A stretch of 64,000 nucleotides of DNA from the NCBI RefSeq assembly GCF_003287275.1, contig NZ_QEVW01000015.1, forward strand, positions 124,001 to 188,000, read 5' to 3'. A program made the position numbers and the translations under genes. The notes under the pieces are model-generated. The model had not been told where the DNA came from. It searched no databases and saw only the letters and a list, made by a program, of their open reading frames with translations. The stretch comes from Paenibacillus taichungensis (GTDB lineage Bacteria > Bacillota > Bacilli > Paenibacillales > Paenibacillaceae). Positions 41,789 through 50,844 of the stretch are shown piece by piece. How positions within the stretch are numbered: the stretch's first letter is position 1; each line of letters starts with the position of its first letter.

Positions 41789-43222
41789 CTACCCCTTTCC
41801 GTGCTTACTGTTCTTCTTCCCGTATCCCACGACCTGCAACAGTCCGTAAATACGGAATACATTGTTCATAGGTCTAAACCAAAATGTCTCTGAGCATGCG
41901 TACAAAAACAGTCGTGTCACCTCACGAAACGTATATGCTCTGCGGGAGGACCATATTTCAAACATCACCGCGCAAGCCGACAACAGGGAACCGTAGAGCA
42001 CCAGAAGCAGAGCAAGGACCAGACATAGCTTGACATCCACAATTTGTAACCACATTCCCGAGATCAGAAAAATTATCGTCGCAATCTCCAGAACCGGTCC
42101 CATCAGTTCAACAAGGATAAAATAAGGAATCGATACCATCCCCATCCACCCATATTGCGGATTTCCAATCATGCTGCGCTGTTCCCATAGGCTGCCCGCG
42201 AGCTGTCTATGCCAGCCAGCACGCTGCTTCAGCAGTTGGCTCCAGGACTCCGGTACGTTGACACTGCAGATCGGATCGGGAATGTATATAATACGTCCAG
42301 GCTCTTTCATCTGTTTCATATGTTTGTGCAACCGCATGACAAGCTCAATGTGACCTACATGAGAATCCGTGTTGTAACCGCCGATTTCCATGATCCTATT
42401 TTTTTTGAAAACACCGAAAGCTTGTGATGTAAACAACAGAATATTGATGTTATATCGTACAAGTCCTATGCCACTGATCAAAAAAGCTCGCACATATTCA
42501 ATATATTGCATTATAAGCAGGGGGCTTAATGCCCGTTCTGACGATGTAATGCCTTGAATCGAAGTAAATGGGTACTTCCCATTGGCCATATCTACCCTGC
42601 CGCTGCAAGCGACGATCTCTTCACCCGGAAGAGCGCTCATAACTGGTTTCATGATCTTCACCAACGCATCCCTTTCTAACACAGTCGCCTGTCCAATCGA
42701 TGCAACATAGGGATATTGAGACATGTTGATCCCCACATTCAGTGAATCCATATGGCCACCATACTCCTTATCAATCACGAGGAGATGGCAGTGCACCATA
42801 GATCGGTACACTGCCCTGATCTGTCCAATCTCCCGTTCCAGACCCGAATAATGAACTTTACTCTGAATAGGCAACAAATCATACGTATCCATTAGCTGCT
42901 GCATAGTTCCATCTTGGGAACCATCATTGATGATGATAATTTCATAGAGAGCATATTGCGTTTCCAACAAACGTTCGACACGGTCAACAATCATGTTCTC
43001 GCTGTTGTACACTGGGACAAGAAGTGATACCGGCGGAGCCAGCTCCTCATTCAGCATCTCATCATATTGAAGCGAGTCCACATCCCTCTGCCGGATCAGC
43101 ATCCGGACAGCAGCGAGAAACAGTACACTGAACATCACAATGGCGAGTATAAGGTATATCAAAATCCCCTCGTGCCACGCCACAATCAAACTCCGCAGCA
43201 TATTAATCCATCTTTCGTCCAT
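41789..43222 (-). CDS. membrane glycosyltransferase, family 2 (processive synthase-like)
   Basis: A 477-residue membrane enzyme. An N-terminal helix is followed by the GT2 domain: PPVSLLVPVYNSENMIVDRV, IIIINDGSQDGT (nucleotide/metal site), VIDKEYGGHMDSLNVGIN (a D-x-x/K-G-G type segment), and the acceptor region ending in QRAGWHRQL, which resembles the Q-x-x-R-W motif of processive synthases such as HasA, IcaA and cellulose synthase. Four C-terminal membrane helices follow. The start lies inside the end of the HEAT-repeat gene (20-base overlap), behind AAAGGAAG. It probably builds a surface polysaccharide; the polymer is unknown. Confidence 0.85.
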   Translation of the reverse strand: MDERWINMLRSLIVAWHEGILIYLILAIVMFSVLFLAAVRMLIRQRDVDSLQYDEMLNEELAPPVSLLVPVYNSENMIVDRVERLLETQYALYEIIIINDGSQDGTMQQLMDTYDLLPIQSKVHYSGLEREIGQIRAVYRSMVHCHLLVIDKEYGGHMDSLNVGINMSQYPYVASIGQATVLERDALVKIMKPVMSALPGEEIVACSGRVDMANGKYPFTSIQGITSSERALSPLLIMQYIEYVRAFLISGIGLVRYNINILLFTSQAFGVFKKNRIMEIGGYNTDSHVGHIELVMRLHKHMKQMKEPGRIIYIPDPICSVNVPESWSQLLKQRAGWHRQLAGSLWEQRSMIGNPQYGWMGMVSIPYFILVELMGPVLEIATIIFLISGMWLQIVDVKLCLVLALLLVLYGSLLSACAVMFEIWSSRRAYTFREVTRLFLYACSETFWFRPMNNVFRIYGLLQVVGYGKKNSKHGKG

Positions 43223-44363
43223 ACTGCTTCCTTTCCAGCGTTTCCTCCGCTATCTGCCTTGCGTATTTATCCGGGTGTTCTGAGGCTGTATAGCGCAGTT
43301 CCTCAACCGCCTGCTCGTATCGAGCAAGTGAATTCGCTGCCTCCTGCCTGATTTGAAAAGAAGGGTCTCCCATCAACCTTTTCAGTAGCGGGACAAAAGC
43401 TTCTTCACGAATGCTGCCCATCAATCGGGCCACAACTAAACGCTCCGAGCGTGGCCTTTCGTCACCCTGCTCATTCCATACCAGCAACAACTGTCTCAGC
43501 AAACGCTTATCCTTCTTTTCAACATGGGCGAGCGCCTGTAACGAGCGGGTGCGAAGTTCAGCATCCCCTCCAAGGATCAGTGACTCCAGCAATGAAATAG
43601 CGTTATCTGTCTGTTCATCACGGATTCGCAGAGCATCAATGAACGTACACTGGACCTGATAAGATAGTTCCTTGAAATGTTCCATTAGTTTCAACCACAT
43701 CTCATCTGTGAGCGGTAACAAGATCTGCAAATACTGTGAATCGGAAAGCAACGTATCCTTTCGCAGTAATTCCTTCAAAACTCTCATATACCCTGTTCTG
43801 GCATACATGCGTAAGATGATGAACCGCTCAAGCGGCGTACATGAAGCAGAACGAAGGATGTCCTCAAGCTTGGGCAATAGTTCTATCATATGAAATTGCT
43901 CGACGTATAACAAAGTGTTAACCCTAACGCTCCACTTCCTCGATCCAAGCCTTGTTCTGTATGAACTTTCAAAGACTCTCCAAGACAAGAAGCGAATACG
44001 TGCAAGCTCCATTTCTCGGGGCCCTTGAGACAGTCGTTGTAACAAGATGCCCTGCAACACAGCCTGTTGATCTCCCGACATATTAAGCAAAGCGGAGTCA
44101 AGTTCTCCTGTGTCAAAATAATTCCTTAGGGCGGAACCTTCACCTTCTGCATTAAACTCATGCAACCATTTTGCTTGCACGACCACCCTTCGCCTCGCTG
44201 CATGCTTATCCCATAGGATGTAGCCATACGCGCATAGCAGGAGCACAAGCACACTTCCACATATGATACTGGACAACTGTAGTAACAAAACGGTTTTTCC
44301 TTCAAACCACCCAGCATTTTGCCCACCGATAAGGTGGACATTCATCCGTACATGATCGTTCAT
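43203..44363 (-). CDS. HEAT-repeat membrane protein
   Basis: A 386-residue protein, started at ATG 44363. One membrane helix (LLLQLSSIICGSVLVLLLCAY) is followed by a long run of helical HEAT-like repeats, recognisable in ELRTRSLQALAHVEKKDKRLLRQ and DPSFQIRQEAANSLARYEQAVEEL. HEAT arrays bind proteins, so it may scaffold the glycosyltransferase encoded next, with which it overlaps. It is the first gene of the operon; the promoter should lie in the divergent gap before the ccdC gene. Confidence 0.75.
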   Translation of the reverse strand: MNDHVRMNVHLIGGQNAGWFEGKTVLLLQLSSIICGSVLVLLLCAYGYILWDKHAARRRVVVQAKWLHEFNAEGEGSALRNYFDTGELDSALLNMSGDQQAVLQGILLQRLSQGPREMELARIRFLSWRVFESSYRTRLGSRKWSVRVNTLLYVEQFHMIELLPKLEDILRSASCTPLERFIILRMYARTGYMRVLKELLRKDTLLSDSQYLQILLPLTDEMWLKLMEHFKELSYQVQCTFIDALRIRDEQTDNAISLLESLILGGDAELRTRSLQALAHVEKKDKRLLRQLLLVWNEQGDERPRSERLVVARLMGSIREEAFVPLLKRLMGDPSFQIRQEAANSLARYEQAVEELRYTASEHPDKYARQIAEETLERKQYGRKMD

Positions 44364-44580
44364 TTCCTGATTTCCCCTTACTCGAATAAACCGCCTCACA
44401 CTGGGTACAATAATACAAATTTTTCAAATGAACCCTCTATATACAATCCGGGTAAATGATACACTAAGCATTCTATCGGCTTTCTTCGTTTGTGATATAA
44501 TAGAAACAGAAAATTCCGGTAATTCGCATCATGTTCCGGATGTCCGGATAACATATTATTCCAGAAAGAGGGAGTTTTAC

Positions 44581-45066
44581 GTGGCTCAAATCAGTCCGTC
44601 TTACCTTCAGATCGGTGCAACTCTGGGTATGCTCGTCATGGCCCTACTTGCCATTTTTATTCGAATGAAAGCCAGCCACCGTCCGGTAACCATTCGCAAA
44701 ATACTTATTCCCCCGCTGGGAATGAGTACGGGTTTTCTCATGTTTGTTGTACCTGAGACACATGTTCCGCTTCTATGGGCACTTATCGCGCTGTTGGTGG
44801 GCTGGTTTATATTCTCGTATCCCCTCATTCGCAGTACTCGCTTTGAACGAGTTAACGAAGAAATTTTTGCCACCCGTTCACGAAGCTTCGCGTTCATTCT
44901 GCTTGGATTGCTGGCAATACGCCTAATCCTGCATGAAGTCATTCAGCGTTATGTAAGCATTCCTCAAACGGGTGGATTGTTCTTCCTTCTGGCCTTCGGT
45001 ATGATCGTACGCTGGCGGGTATATATGTACAAACACTATAAGGAAGTTGTTGCTGCCGAATCTTAG
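44581..45066 (+). CDS. ccdC: CcdC-like membrane protein
   Basis: A 161-residue protein with four or five hydrophobic helices. The start is GTG 44581, 6 bases after GAGGGAG. IRKILIPPLGMSTGFLMFV and RSRSFAFILLGLLAIRLILHE match the CcdC family, first described near cytochrome c biogenesis genes in Bacillus. The function is not established. It stands alone here, with a strong terminator. Confidence 0.85.
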   Translation: MAQISPSYLQIGATLGMLVMALLAIFIRMKASHRPVTIRKILIPPLGMSTGFLMFVVPETHVPLLWALIALLVGWFIFSYPLIRSTRFERVNEEIFATRSRSFAFILLGLLAIRLILHEVIQRYVSIPQTGGLFFLLAFGMIVRWRVYMYKHYKEVVAAES

Positions 45067-45090
45067 CTTCATCGCAACATCCTAACAACT

Positions 45091-45135
45091 AAAAAGACAC
45101 GTTCTGTGCACTTCATCGTGCGGAACGTGTCTTTT
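45091..45135. terminator. bidirectional terminator
   Basis: AAAAAGACACGTTC and GAACGTGTCTTTT form a 13-bp stem; an inner GTGCAC/CGTGCG part lengthens it. It separates the convergent ccdC and reductase genes. Confidence 0.88.
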
Positions 45136-45168
45136 CTTGTTCTGGCATATGTTCTAGGGATTCTATAT

Positions 45169-46185
45169 CTATTCGGGGTCCGCAACCTTTACAAGCTGTT
45201 TACCCAAGTTATCTCCTGAGAAGAGGCCCATAAATGCTTCAGGCGTCTGGTCAAAACCTTCCACAATGTTTTCTTCAAACTGAATGTGGCCTTCCTTGAT
45301 CCATTTTGCTAGCTTGGCTCGGCCTTCCTTGAAGGACTTGGCATAGTCACCCACCAGAAAACCTTTCATTAACGCTGTATTGGTTAACAATAATGTCTGT
45401 GGGCGCATGCCGATATCCGGTTTCTCCAGATTATATGACGAAATCTGTCCACAGAGTGGAATACGTGCATTCCGATTAATATGGCGCAGTACCGCATCCG
45501 AGATTTCACCGCCAACATTGTCGAAATAGACGTCTACGCCAGCCGGGCAAGCCCGTTCAATGGCAGCAGACATATCCTCTTCGTGCTTATAGTTCAACAC
45601 CACATCGAATCCCAGTTTTTCTTTCAGATACTCACATTTTTCGTCAGAACCTGCAATCCCGATTACACGCGCACCTACAATCTTGGCGATCTGGCCCGCA
45701 ATCATGCCTACCGCTCCGGCGGCTCCCGATACGACCACCGTTTCGCCATCCTTCGGCTTACCGATGTCTTCCATGCCAAAATAAGCGGTCAAACCGGTCA
45801 TGCCCAACGCACCCAGGTAAGCCGTAATTGGAGCCTCTTCTGTATCAATCAGGGAAATATCTCCCGTATTTACGGCTGCATACTGCTGCCAGCCCCACAT
45901 GCCGGATACTAAATCCCCTTTGCGCAAATTGGGTTCCGAAGAATCCACCACCTGCCCAATCGTTCCGCCCTTGATCACTTCATTCAACGCATAGGGGGGA
46001 GCATAGGATTTTGTATCTTTCATGCGGCCCCGCATGTATGGATCTACAGACAAATATAGCGTACGTACCAGAACTTGTCCTGCATCCGGTACAGGAAGCG
46101 GTGCATCAATGAATTTAAAGTCTTCTCTGGATGGGGCACCTTCGGGACGAGACGCAAGTACGATCTGTTTATTTTCAGACACCAA
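45169..46185 (-). CDS. NADP-dependent medium-chain reductase (YfmJ/CurA-like)
   Basis: A 338-residue zinc-independent alkenal/one oxidoreductase. LYLSVDPYMRGRMKD is the diagnostic leukotriene B4 12-hydroxydehydrogenase-type segment. The cofactor site is VVSGAAGAVGMIAGQIAKI, and GVDVYFDNVGGEI and IPLCGQISSYN follow. These enzymes reduce the double bond of alpha,beta-unsaturated carbonyls with NADPH. It is a single gene. Confidence 0.92.
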   Translation of the reverse strand: MVSENKQIVLASRPEGAPSREDFKFIDAPLPVPDAGQVLVRTLYLSVDPYMRGRMKDTKSYAPPYALNEVIKGGTIGQVVDSSEPNLRKGDLVSGMWGWQQYAAVNTGDISLIDTEEAPITAYLGALGMTGLTAYFGMEDIGKPKDGETVVVSGAAGAVGMIAGQIAKIVGARVIGIAGSDEKCEYLKEKLGFDVVLNYKHEEDMSAAIERACPAGVDVYFDNVGGEISDAVLRHINRNARIPLCGQISSYNLEKPDIGMRPQTLLLTNTALMKGFLVGDYAKSFKEGRAKLAKWIKEGHIQFEENIVEGFDQTPEAFMGLFSGDNLGKQLVKVADPE

Positions 46186-46356
46186 AATGACCTCCTTCTT
46201 GCCAGTGGACAGGGGTTAAACCTCTGTCAGCTGATATTATTAACCACCGGCTCTATGTGTATCGCCTCTAAATAGTTTAAACCGAAACAGGCGGATCACA
46301 AACGTGGGCCGCCTTGAAATATGCAAATATCATCACATTGGAGACATTGGGAGCCA

Positions 46357-47103
46357 TTATTGAGCAGTCAGAATAACAGGACCATCTGCTGTAATGGCAA
46401 TCGTATGCTCATATTGGGCAGACAGGCTTCCATCCTGAGTACGCGCTGTCCAACCATCCGAGTCGAGCTTGCTACGGTACGTACCAATGTTCAGCATCGG
46501 CTCAATCGTAATAACCATGCCTTCCTTGAGACGTGGACCACGGTGTGGTGGGCCGTAGTGAGGCACCTGTGGTTCCTCATGCATTTTCTCGCCAATTCCG
46601 TGACCGATAAATTCACGGACAACCGATAAGCCTTCTCCTTCCGCATACGTCTGAATCGCATTGGAGATATCACCGATCCGGTTGCCGATCACAGCCAGTT
46701 CAATCCCTTTGTAGAGGGATGTTTTGGTCACGTCTAATAGATGTTGTGCTTCTGGAGTCACCTGACCCACCGCATACGACCACGCGGAATCAGCCAGCCA
46801 GCCGTTCAGATTCACGACCATATCAATCGTAACGATGTCCCCATCCTGCAGTACATATTTTCCCGGAAATCCATGACAGATCACATCATTAACCGACGCA
46901 CATGTCGCATATTGATACCCGTTGTATCCCTTTTGTTCCGGCGTAGCGCCATTTTTCTTCATAAAAGCTTCGGCAAACTGATCAATTTCCTGTGTCGTGA
47001 TCCCTGGACGGATCATTCCGGCGATTTCTCTATGGCATGCGGCAAGAATTTCTCCGGCCTTCTTCATAAGTTCGATTTGTTCTTTGGTTTTCAACGTAAT
47101 CAT
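46357..47103 (-). CDS. map: methionine aminopeptidase type I
   Basis: A 248-residue enzyme that removes the starting methionine from new proteins. It has the type I fold with metal ligands in DGDIVTIDMVVNLNGWLADSAW (two Asp), GHGIGEKMHEEPQVPHYG (His and the catalytic His) and ITIEPMLNIG/QYEHTIAI (two Glu). There is no N-terminal zinc-binding extension. It is outside the ribosomal-protein operon where the main copy normally lies, so it is likely a second, accessory copy like YflG of Bacillus subtilis. Confidence 0.94.
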   Translation of the reverse strand: MITLKTKEQIELMKKAGEILAACHREIAGMIRPGITTQEIDQFAEAFMKKNGATPEQKGYNGYQYATCASVNDVICHGFPGKYVLQDGDIVTIDMVVNLNGWLADSAWSYAVGQVTPEAQHLLDVTKTSLYKGIELAVIGNRIGDISNAIQTYAEGEGLSVVREFIGHGIGEKMHEEPQVPHYGPPHRGPRLKEGMVITIEPMLNIGTYRSKLDSDGWTARTQDGSLSAQYEHTIAITADGPVILTAQ

Positions 47104-47310
47104 TACAACTACTCCTGTCCGTTAAAATCTCATCCTGTCTTCTATTGTAACGCGAAATGCTCAAAATAAAAAATTCCGTGTAATCCTCAACATTCTATTA
47201 TACACCTCGCCCCTGTCCAATAAATACAATTCCCCTTAAAAAAATTCGAAACCCGTCTAACAAAGCTCCGTATATGCTTAAAACGGTTGAAGACGAAAGG
47301 ATGAACGTTC

Positions 47311-47520
47311 ATGTTCAAAAAGATTATCGGCAAACTCCTCGATTCTAAATCTTCATCTCATCATAGGCGTAACAGCTCATCGGATAGACACTCATATAAA
47401 CGTCACAGCAGTTCCTCTGGCAAACGCAACTACAGACGATATTCATCTTCGGATGCAAAACACCGGGATAACCGCCATGGCTCCGGTTACTATAAAAGCA
47501 GAAAATACAGCTCCAGCTAA
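47311..47520 (+). CDS. small Ser/Arg/Lys-rich protein
   Basis: A 69-residue, very basic protein: MFKKIIGKLLDSK followed by Ser-rich runs separated by Arg, Lys, His and Tyr (HHRRNSSSDRHSYKRHSSSS, YRRYSSSD, SRKYSSS). A weak AAAGGATG site precedes the ATG and a clear terminator follows. No family is recognised. Its composition suggests nucleic-acid or spore-coat binding and offers many phosphorylation sites. It is convergent with a Ser/Thr kinase gene, which may be chance. Confidence 0.55.
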   Translation: MFKKIIGKLLDSKSSSHHRRNSSSDRHSYKRHSSSSGKRNYRRYSSSDAKHRDNRHGSGYYKSRKYSSS

Positions 47521-47592
47521 GCTGGTATTACGATTTCCAAACAGAAATGTTCGTTTCATTTAGACTGGCGCTAAATCATCGTATATGTATTA

Positions 47593-47640
47593 AAAGGGTT
47601 GTTCTGCTTGCCGTCTTCACGGTTAGCAAAACAACCCTTA
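47593..47640. terminator. terminator between the Ser/Arg-rich gene and the kinase gene
   Basis: AAGGGTTGTT and AACAACCCTT bracket a loop that itself contains a TTGCCG/CGGTTA hairpin; T-rich sequence follows on both strands. Confidence 0.75.
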
Positions 47641-47649
47641 TTTATTTCT

Positions 47650-48492
47650 TCATCGCATTTTTATCAGCACACGGTCAATATCTGCCTGTAACTTCAGTGC
47701 TTCACCTTCATAGCCTGGACGAAGTCCAAGCAGTCGTTCCAGGATGTCGCGAACTTCCTTCGTGAGCTTGAGTTCTTCCTGCCAGCTGGCCGGTTTGCGG
47801 CCCTTCTCTGGCTCGTAAGCGGAATACAGCATGAACAAAAGAAAATGACCGAGATCCTGCAAATCCTGGTCAGGTGCAGCCAGTTCATCTTCAGGTTCAG
47901 GTAATTCACGCATCCGGCGTTTCAGCTCAGGCCACAACGGCTCCCCCATGCGCCGCGCCAGGCCAAAATCAATTAAACGCACCTGCCCGTCACGTAAAAT
48001 GACATTTGGAATACGCACATCTCCATGAATATATCCCTGCTCATGAACATGCATAATGGGAGCCAGCAGTTGCTTTGCCAGCTCCAGACAATCCTGTTCC
48101 GTATATTTGCGGCCTTGCTCGAATATACACTGTTCCAGTGTCTCACCAAGGATGTACTCGGTAACAATGTAACTACGCGCACGATATGTGAACACATCCA
48201 GCAACTTAGGGATAGCCGGATGATCCATCCGATTCACCACATCCGCCTCCCTGTCCAGCAACCGTACAGCGAGTCTACCTTTGCTGGGTTTGGACTCTTT
48301 TAACGCCACATCCTTGCCAGTCTGTTCATCGGTACACAGGTACGTCAGTCCATAACTTCCCATGCCGAGCAAGTCATATATCGTATAACGCCCGGCGATC
48401 TTCGTACCTTTCCGCCGGGGACGATCAGTCCATAGGCCGAGCAGTCTTTGCCAGCTTCGTCGCAGCTCCACAGATCCTCCCACGCCAGCCAT
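47650..48492 (-). CDS. serine/threonine protein kinase
   Basis: A 280-residue soluble kinase with no membrane helix or PASTA domain. It has the glycine loop LGMGSYGLTY, the ATP lysine in VALKESK, a catalytic loop HGDVRIPN (Asp kept, the usual HRDLKPxN changed to HGDVRIPN), and DFG in LIDFGLARR. The Gly-for-Arg change puts it with non-RD kinases, which often need no activation-loop phosphorylation. It ends soon after the C-lobe. A MerR-like gene lies upstream on the same strand, about 110 bases away. Its substrate is unknown. Confidence 0.88.
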   Translation of the reverse strand: MAGVGGSVELRRSWQRLLGLWTDRPRRKGTKIAGRYTIYDLLGMGSYGLTYLCTDEQTGKDVALKESKPSKGRLAVRLLDREADVVNRMDHPAIPKLLDVFTYRARSYIVTEYILGETLEQCIFEQGRKYTEQDCLELAKQLLAPIMHVHEQGYIHGDVRIPNVILRDGQVRLIDFGLARRMGEPLWPELKRRMRELPEPEDELAAPDQDLQDLGHFLLFMLYSAYEPEKGRKPASWQEELKLTKEVRDILERLLGLRPGYEGEALKLQADIDRVLIKMR

Positions 48493-48605
48493 CTAATCTT
48501 CTGTTTTCCGTTTAAAAAGAGCAGATCAGCAGCCAGTCTTGTTGTTGTATGGGCTCATTATATCAAGCTATCTGTGTAAAATCACGACGAGCATGGGCCG
48601 AGTTC

Positions 48606-49259
48606 TCAGGCTTCTTTGTGCTTTTTGGGCAGCAGCCCAAACAACATTCGGAGCGATGTTCCTTTGGGTTTGCGTTTTCTTCCCTGGAAGCTGCGCAGAT
48701 TGGTGACCAGTTCACGATCCCGCTCCTCTTCCAGCTTCTCATTCATCCAAAGACGCTGCTTCTCCATCTGCTCCTGAAGAGCAAGATGGGTATCCGCCAG
48801 ATGCTGCAGCGTTAACTCCAGTTCGTCCACCCGATGCTGCAGTAGTTGGACCTGATCATCCTGCTGTCCGACAGCACCGTATGTCACTTCACTCACGAGT
48901 TGTCCCAGACCTTCATAAGATCTTAGGGCTCCAGTCGGTTCAGGTGCCTCAGGAAATATTGCGGGCATCACCGTAGCCGCACATTCCGTCTCCGAAGCAT
49001 CCTCCACTGCCATCACAGGCACTTCTGGAGCCAGTACGGTGACTACAGCATCCGCAAGCGGCAGGTTATGTTCCCTAAGCTCTGTCATCAAGCGTTCTAT
49101 GCACTCGATATCGTCCGACTTGAACAGTCTGGATTTGTTGGCGGAACGTTCAAATCGGTATCCCTGTTCCTCAAGTGCTGCCGCATATTTACGAAGAGTA
49201 CTGGCACCAATGCCCAGGCTCTTGGCCGTTTCCGTCGTTGCTCCTGCTTCTGCAATCAT
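48606..49259 (-). CDS. MerR-type helix-turn-helix protein with coiled coil
   Basis: A 217-residue protein starting 8 bases after GGGAGG. Residues 1-60 form a MerR-like DNA-binding helix-turn-helix (ATTETAKSLGIGASTLRKYA then SRLFKSDDIECIERL). The C-terminal part has a predicted coiled coil (QQDDQVQLLQHRVDELELTL to about 185) and a basic tail (SFQGRKRKPKG). The layout resembles RacA/DUF3967-type proteins that bind DNA and self-associate. The target is not known. Confidence 0.72.
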   Translation of the reverse strand: MIAEAGATTETAKSLGIGASTLRKYAAALEEQGYRFERSANKSRLFKSDDIECIERLMTELREHNLPLADAVVTVLAPEVPVMAVEDASETECAATVMPAIFPEAPEPTGALRSYEGLGQLVSEVTYGAVGQQDDQVQLLQHRVDELELTLQHLADTHLALQEQMEKQRLWMNEKLEEERDRELVTNLRSFQGRKRKPKGTSLRMLFGLLPKKHKEA

Positions 49260-49759
49260 TATTATTCCCTCCCGGAATGAAGTCTTTTTGGTACAAGGTA
49301 GTGGCTTCAGCGTTCCCTTCTGGAACTGTCATCGGATCGGGTCGACCTGTCTCATAGATCAAGTACGCATTTTTCATTTGCTTGTCCGTATGTATTCGTC
49401 AGTCTCTTTGCTGATCCCTTTGACGCTTTTCTTCTGTTTCTGCGGATTCATAAGAACTTTTGTCAGTTGCCTCATTCGTAAAAATAACCCTTCATCCGAC
49501 AATGAACATGAATGCTGTCATGTCGAAATATGCTGATGCAAACGCCGTCACTTTTTATGAAAATGAATTATTCATGTCAATTTTGTTAACTCCACCACTC
49601 CAATACGCTCCCGCGACAGAGGAAATCATTGCTGTGCAGCTTTTCCATGTGTTATCTTATGTAACGTAGAAGCAATTATTAGCATAAAATAAAGGACTAT
49701 ACTTAACATATGTATCATTGTGAACGGATAAATCAAATGGTAATGGGGGCTGAACGGCA
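49260..49759. other. 500-base intergenic region before L-lactate dehydrogenase
   Basis: No reading frame here has a ribosome site plus family similarity. The part nearest the LDH gene is AT-rich and should hold its promoter; a single TTGTGAA half-site (about 49718-49724) resembles half of a Rex operator but the second half is missing. Confidence 0.4.
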
Positions 49760-50713
49760 GTGTTAGGCAAATCAGGTAAAGTAGCGGTGATCGGGGCGGG
49801 ACTTGTCGGTTCAAGTTGTGCGTATTCCATGATTAATCAATCGATATGCAGAGAAATTATGATGGTTGACCGGACGTATGATCGCGCGGTTGCACAGGCG
49901 CTGGATTTTTCCCATTGCATGGACTTCACGCATAACCGCACAAAGGTATACGCTGGCACTTATGCAGATTGCGGCAGTATGGACGTCATTGTCCTGACTG
50001 CCGGAGCGAATCCGAAGCCAGGGCAGACTCGTTTGGATATCCTGGAAGAAGCGGAGTCCATCGCCAAAGACATCGTTGTTCCCATCATGAATAGCGGATT
50101 CCGAGGGATTTTTGTCGTCGCAGCCAATCCGGTTGACATAGTAACTTATATGGTATGGAAGCTGTCCGGTCTTCCGCGTGAACGAGTCATTGGGACAGGT
50201 ACGTCTATTGATTCCTCACGGCTCAAAACGCTGTTGTCCGAAGTCTTCTCCATCGATCCTCGCAGCGTGCACGGATATGCTCTCGGGGAGCATGGGGAAT
50301 CCCAGTTCGTCGCATGGTCGCATGTTACCATCGGAGGCAAACCGATTATGCACATTATGGAGCAGCACAAGGAACGTTTCAAACATCTGGATCTGGAAGA
50401 TATCGCCCGCAAAACGAAAGATGCCGGTTGGGAAATATTCACTCGTAAAGGTTCCACTCAATTCGGAATCGGTAACGCACTCGCACATATTACCCGTTCG
50501 ATTCTCAATGATGAACACAAGATTATTGCCGTGTCCGCGATCCTTGATGGAGAGTATGGACAGAGCAACGTATGTGCAGGTGTTCCAGCCATTATTGGCG
50601 GGGATGGGATCCAAGAGATAATCGAATTAAACCTGGATGCATCTGAACGCGAGAAATTTGAGCGCTCCTGTGAGGTTTTGTCAGGCAACATCAATCGTCT
50701 TACCCTGGCTTGA
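49760..50713 (+). CDS. ldh: L-lactate dehydrogenase
   Basis: A 317-residue NAD-dependent enzyme that interconverts pyruvate and lactate. It has the Rossmann motif VAVIGAGLVGSSCAY, VDRTYDRAVAQALDFSH, LTAGANPKPGQTRLD (the mobile loop with the catalytic-site Gln-x-Arg that selects pyruvate), VVAANPVD, GTGTSIDSSR and the catalytic His in GEHGESQ. The start is GTG 49760; the upstream Shine-Dalgarno sequence is weak (GGGGGC). It is a single gene with a terminator, probably expressed when oxygen is low. Confidence 0.94.
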   Translation: MLGKSGKVAVIGAGLVGSSCAYSMINQSICREIMMVDRTYDRAVAQALDFSHCMDFTHNRTKVYAGTYADCGSMDVIVLTAGANPKPGQTRLDILEEAESIAKDIVVPIMNSGFRGIFVVAANPVDIVTYMVWKLSGLPRERVIGTGTSIDSSRLKTLLSEVFSIDPRSVHGYALGEHGESQFVAWSHVTIGGKPIMHIMEQHKERFKHLDLEDIARKTKDAGWEIFTRKGSTQFGIGNALAHITRSILNDEHKIIAVSAILDGEYGQSNVCAGVPAIIGGDGIQEIIELNLDASEREKFERSCEVLSGNINRLTLA

Positions 50714-50767
50714 CCAGTTCAGCTATTCAAGGATGGTCCATAACAAAATAATCAGAAACACAAAAAC

Positions 50768-50807
50768 GCCAATAACCTCCTGATTCAGAAGTGTTATTGG
50801 CATTTTT
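50768..50807. terminator. terminator of the lactate dehydrogenase gene
   Basis: GCCAATAAC and GTTATTGGC pair around a 16-base loop, followed by ATTTTTG; A-rich sequence on the other side lets it serve the convergent kinase gene too. Confidence 0.8.
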
Positions 50808-50844
50808 GTGTTTGTTTGTTTTTATCCACCTTGGGAGTACGATT

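Noticed and set aside
49718..49735. Rex operator before lactate dehydrogenase
   Set aside because: Only one half-site TTGTGAA is present; the inverted half is missing.
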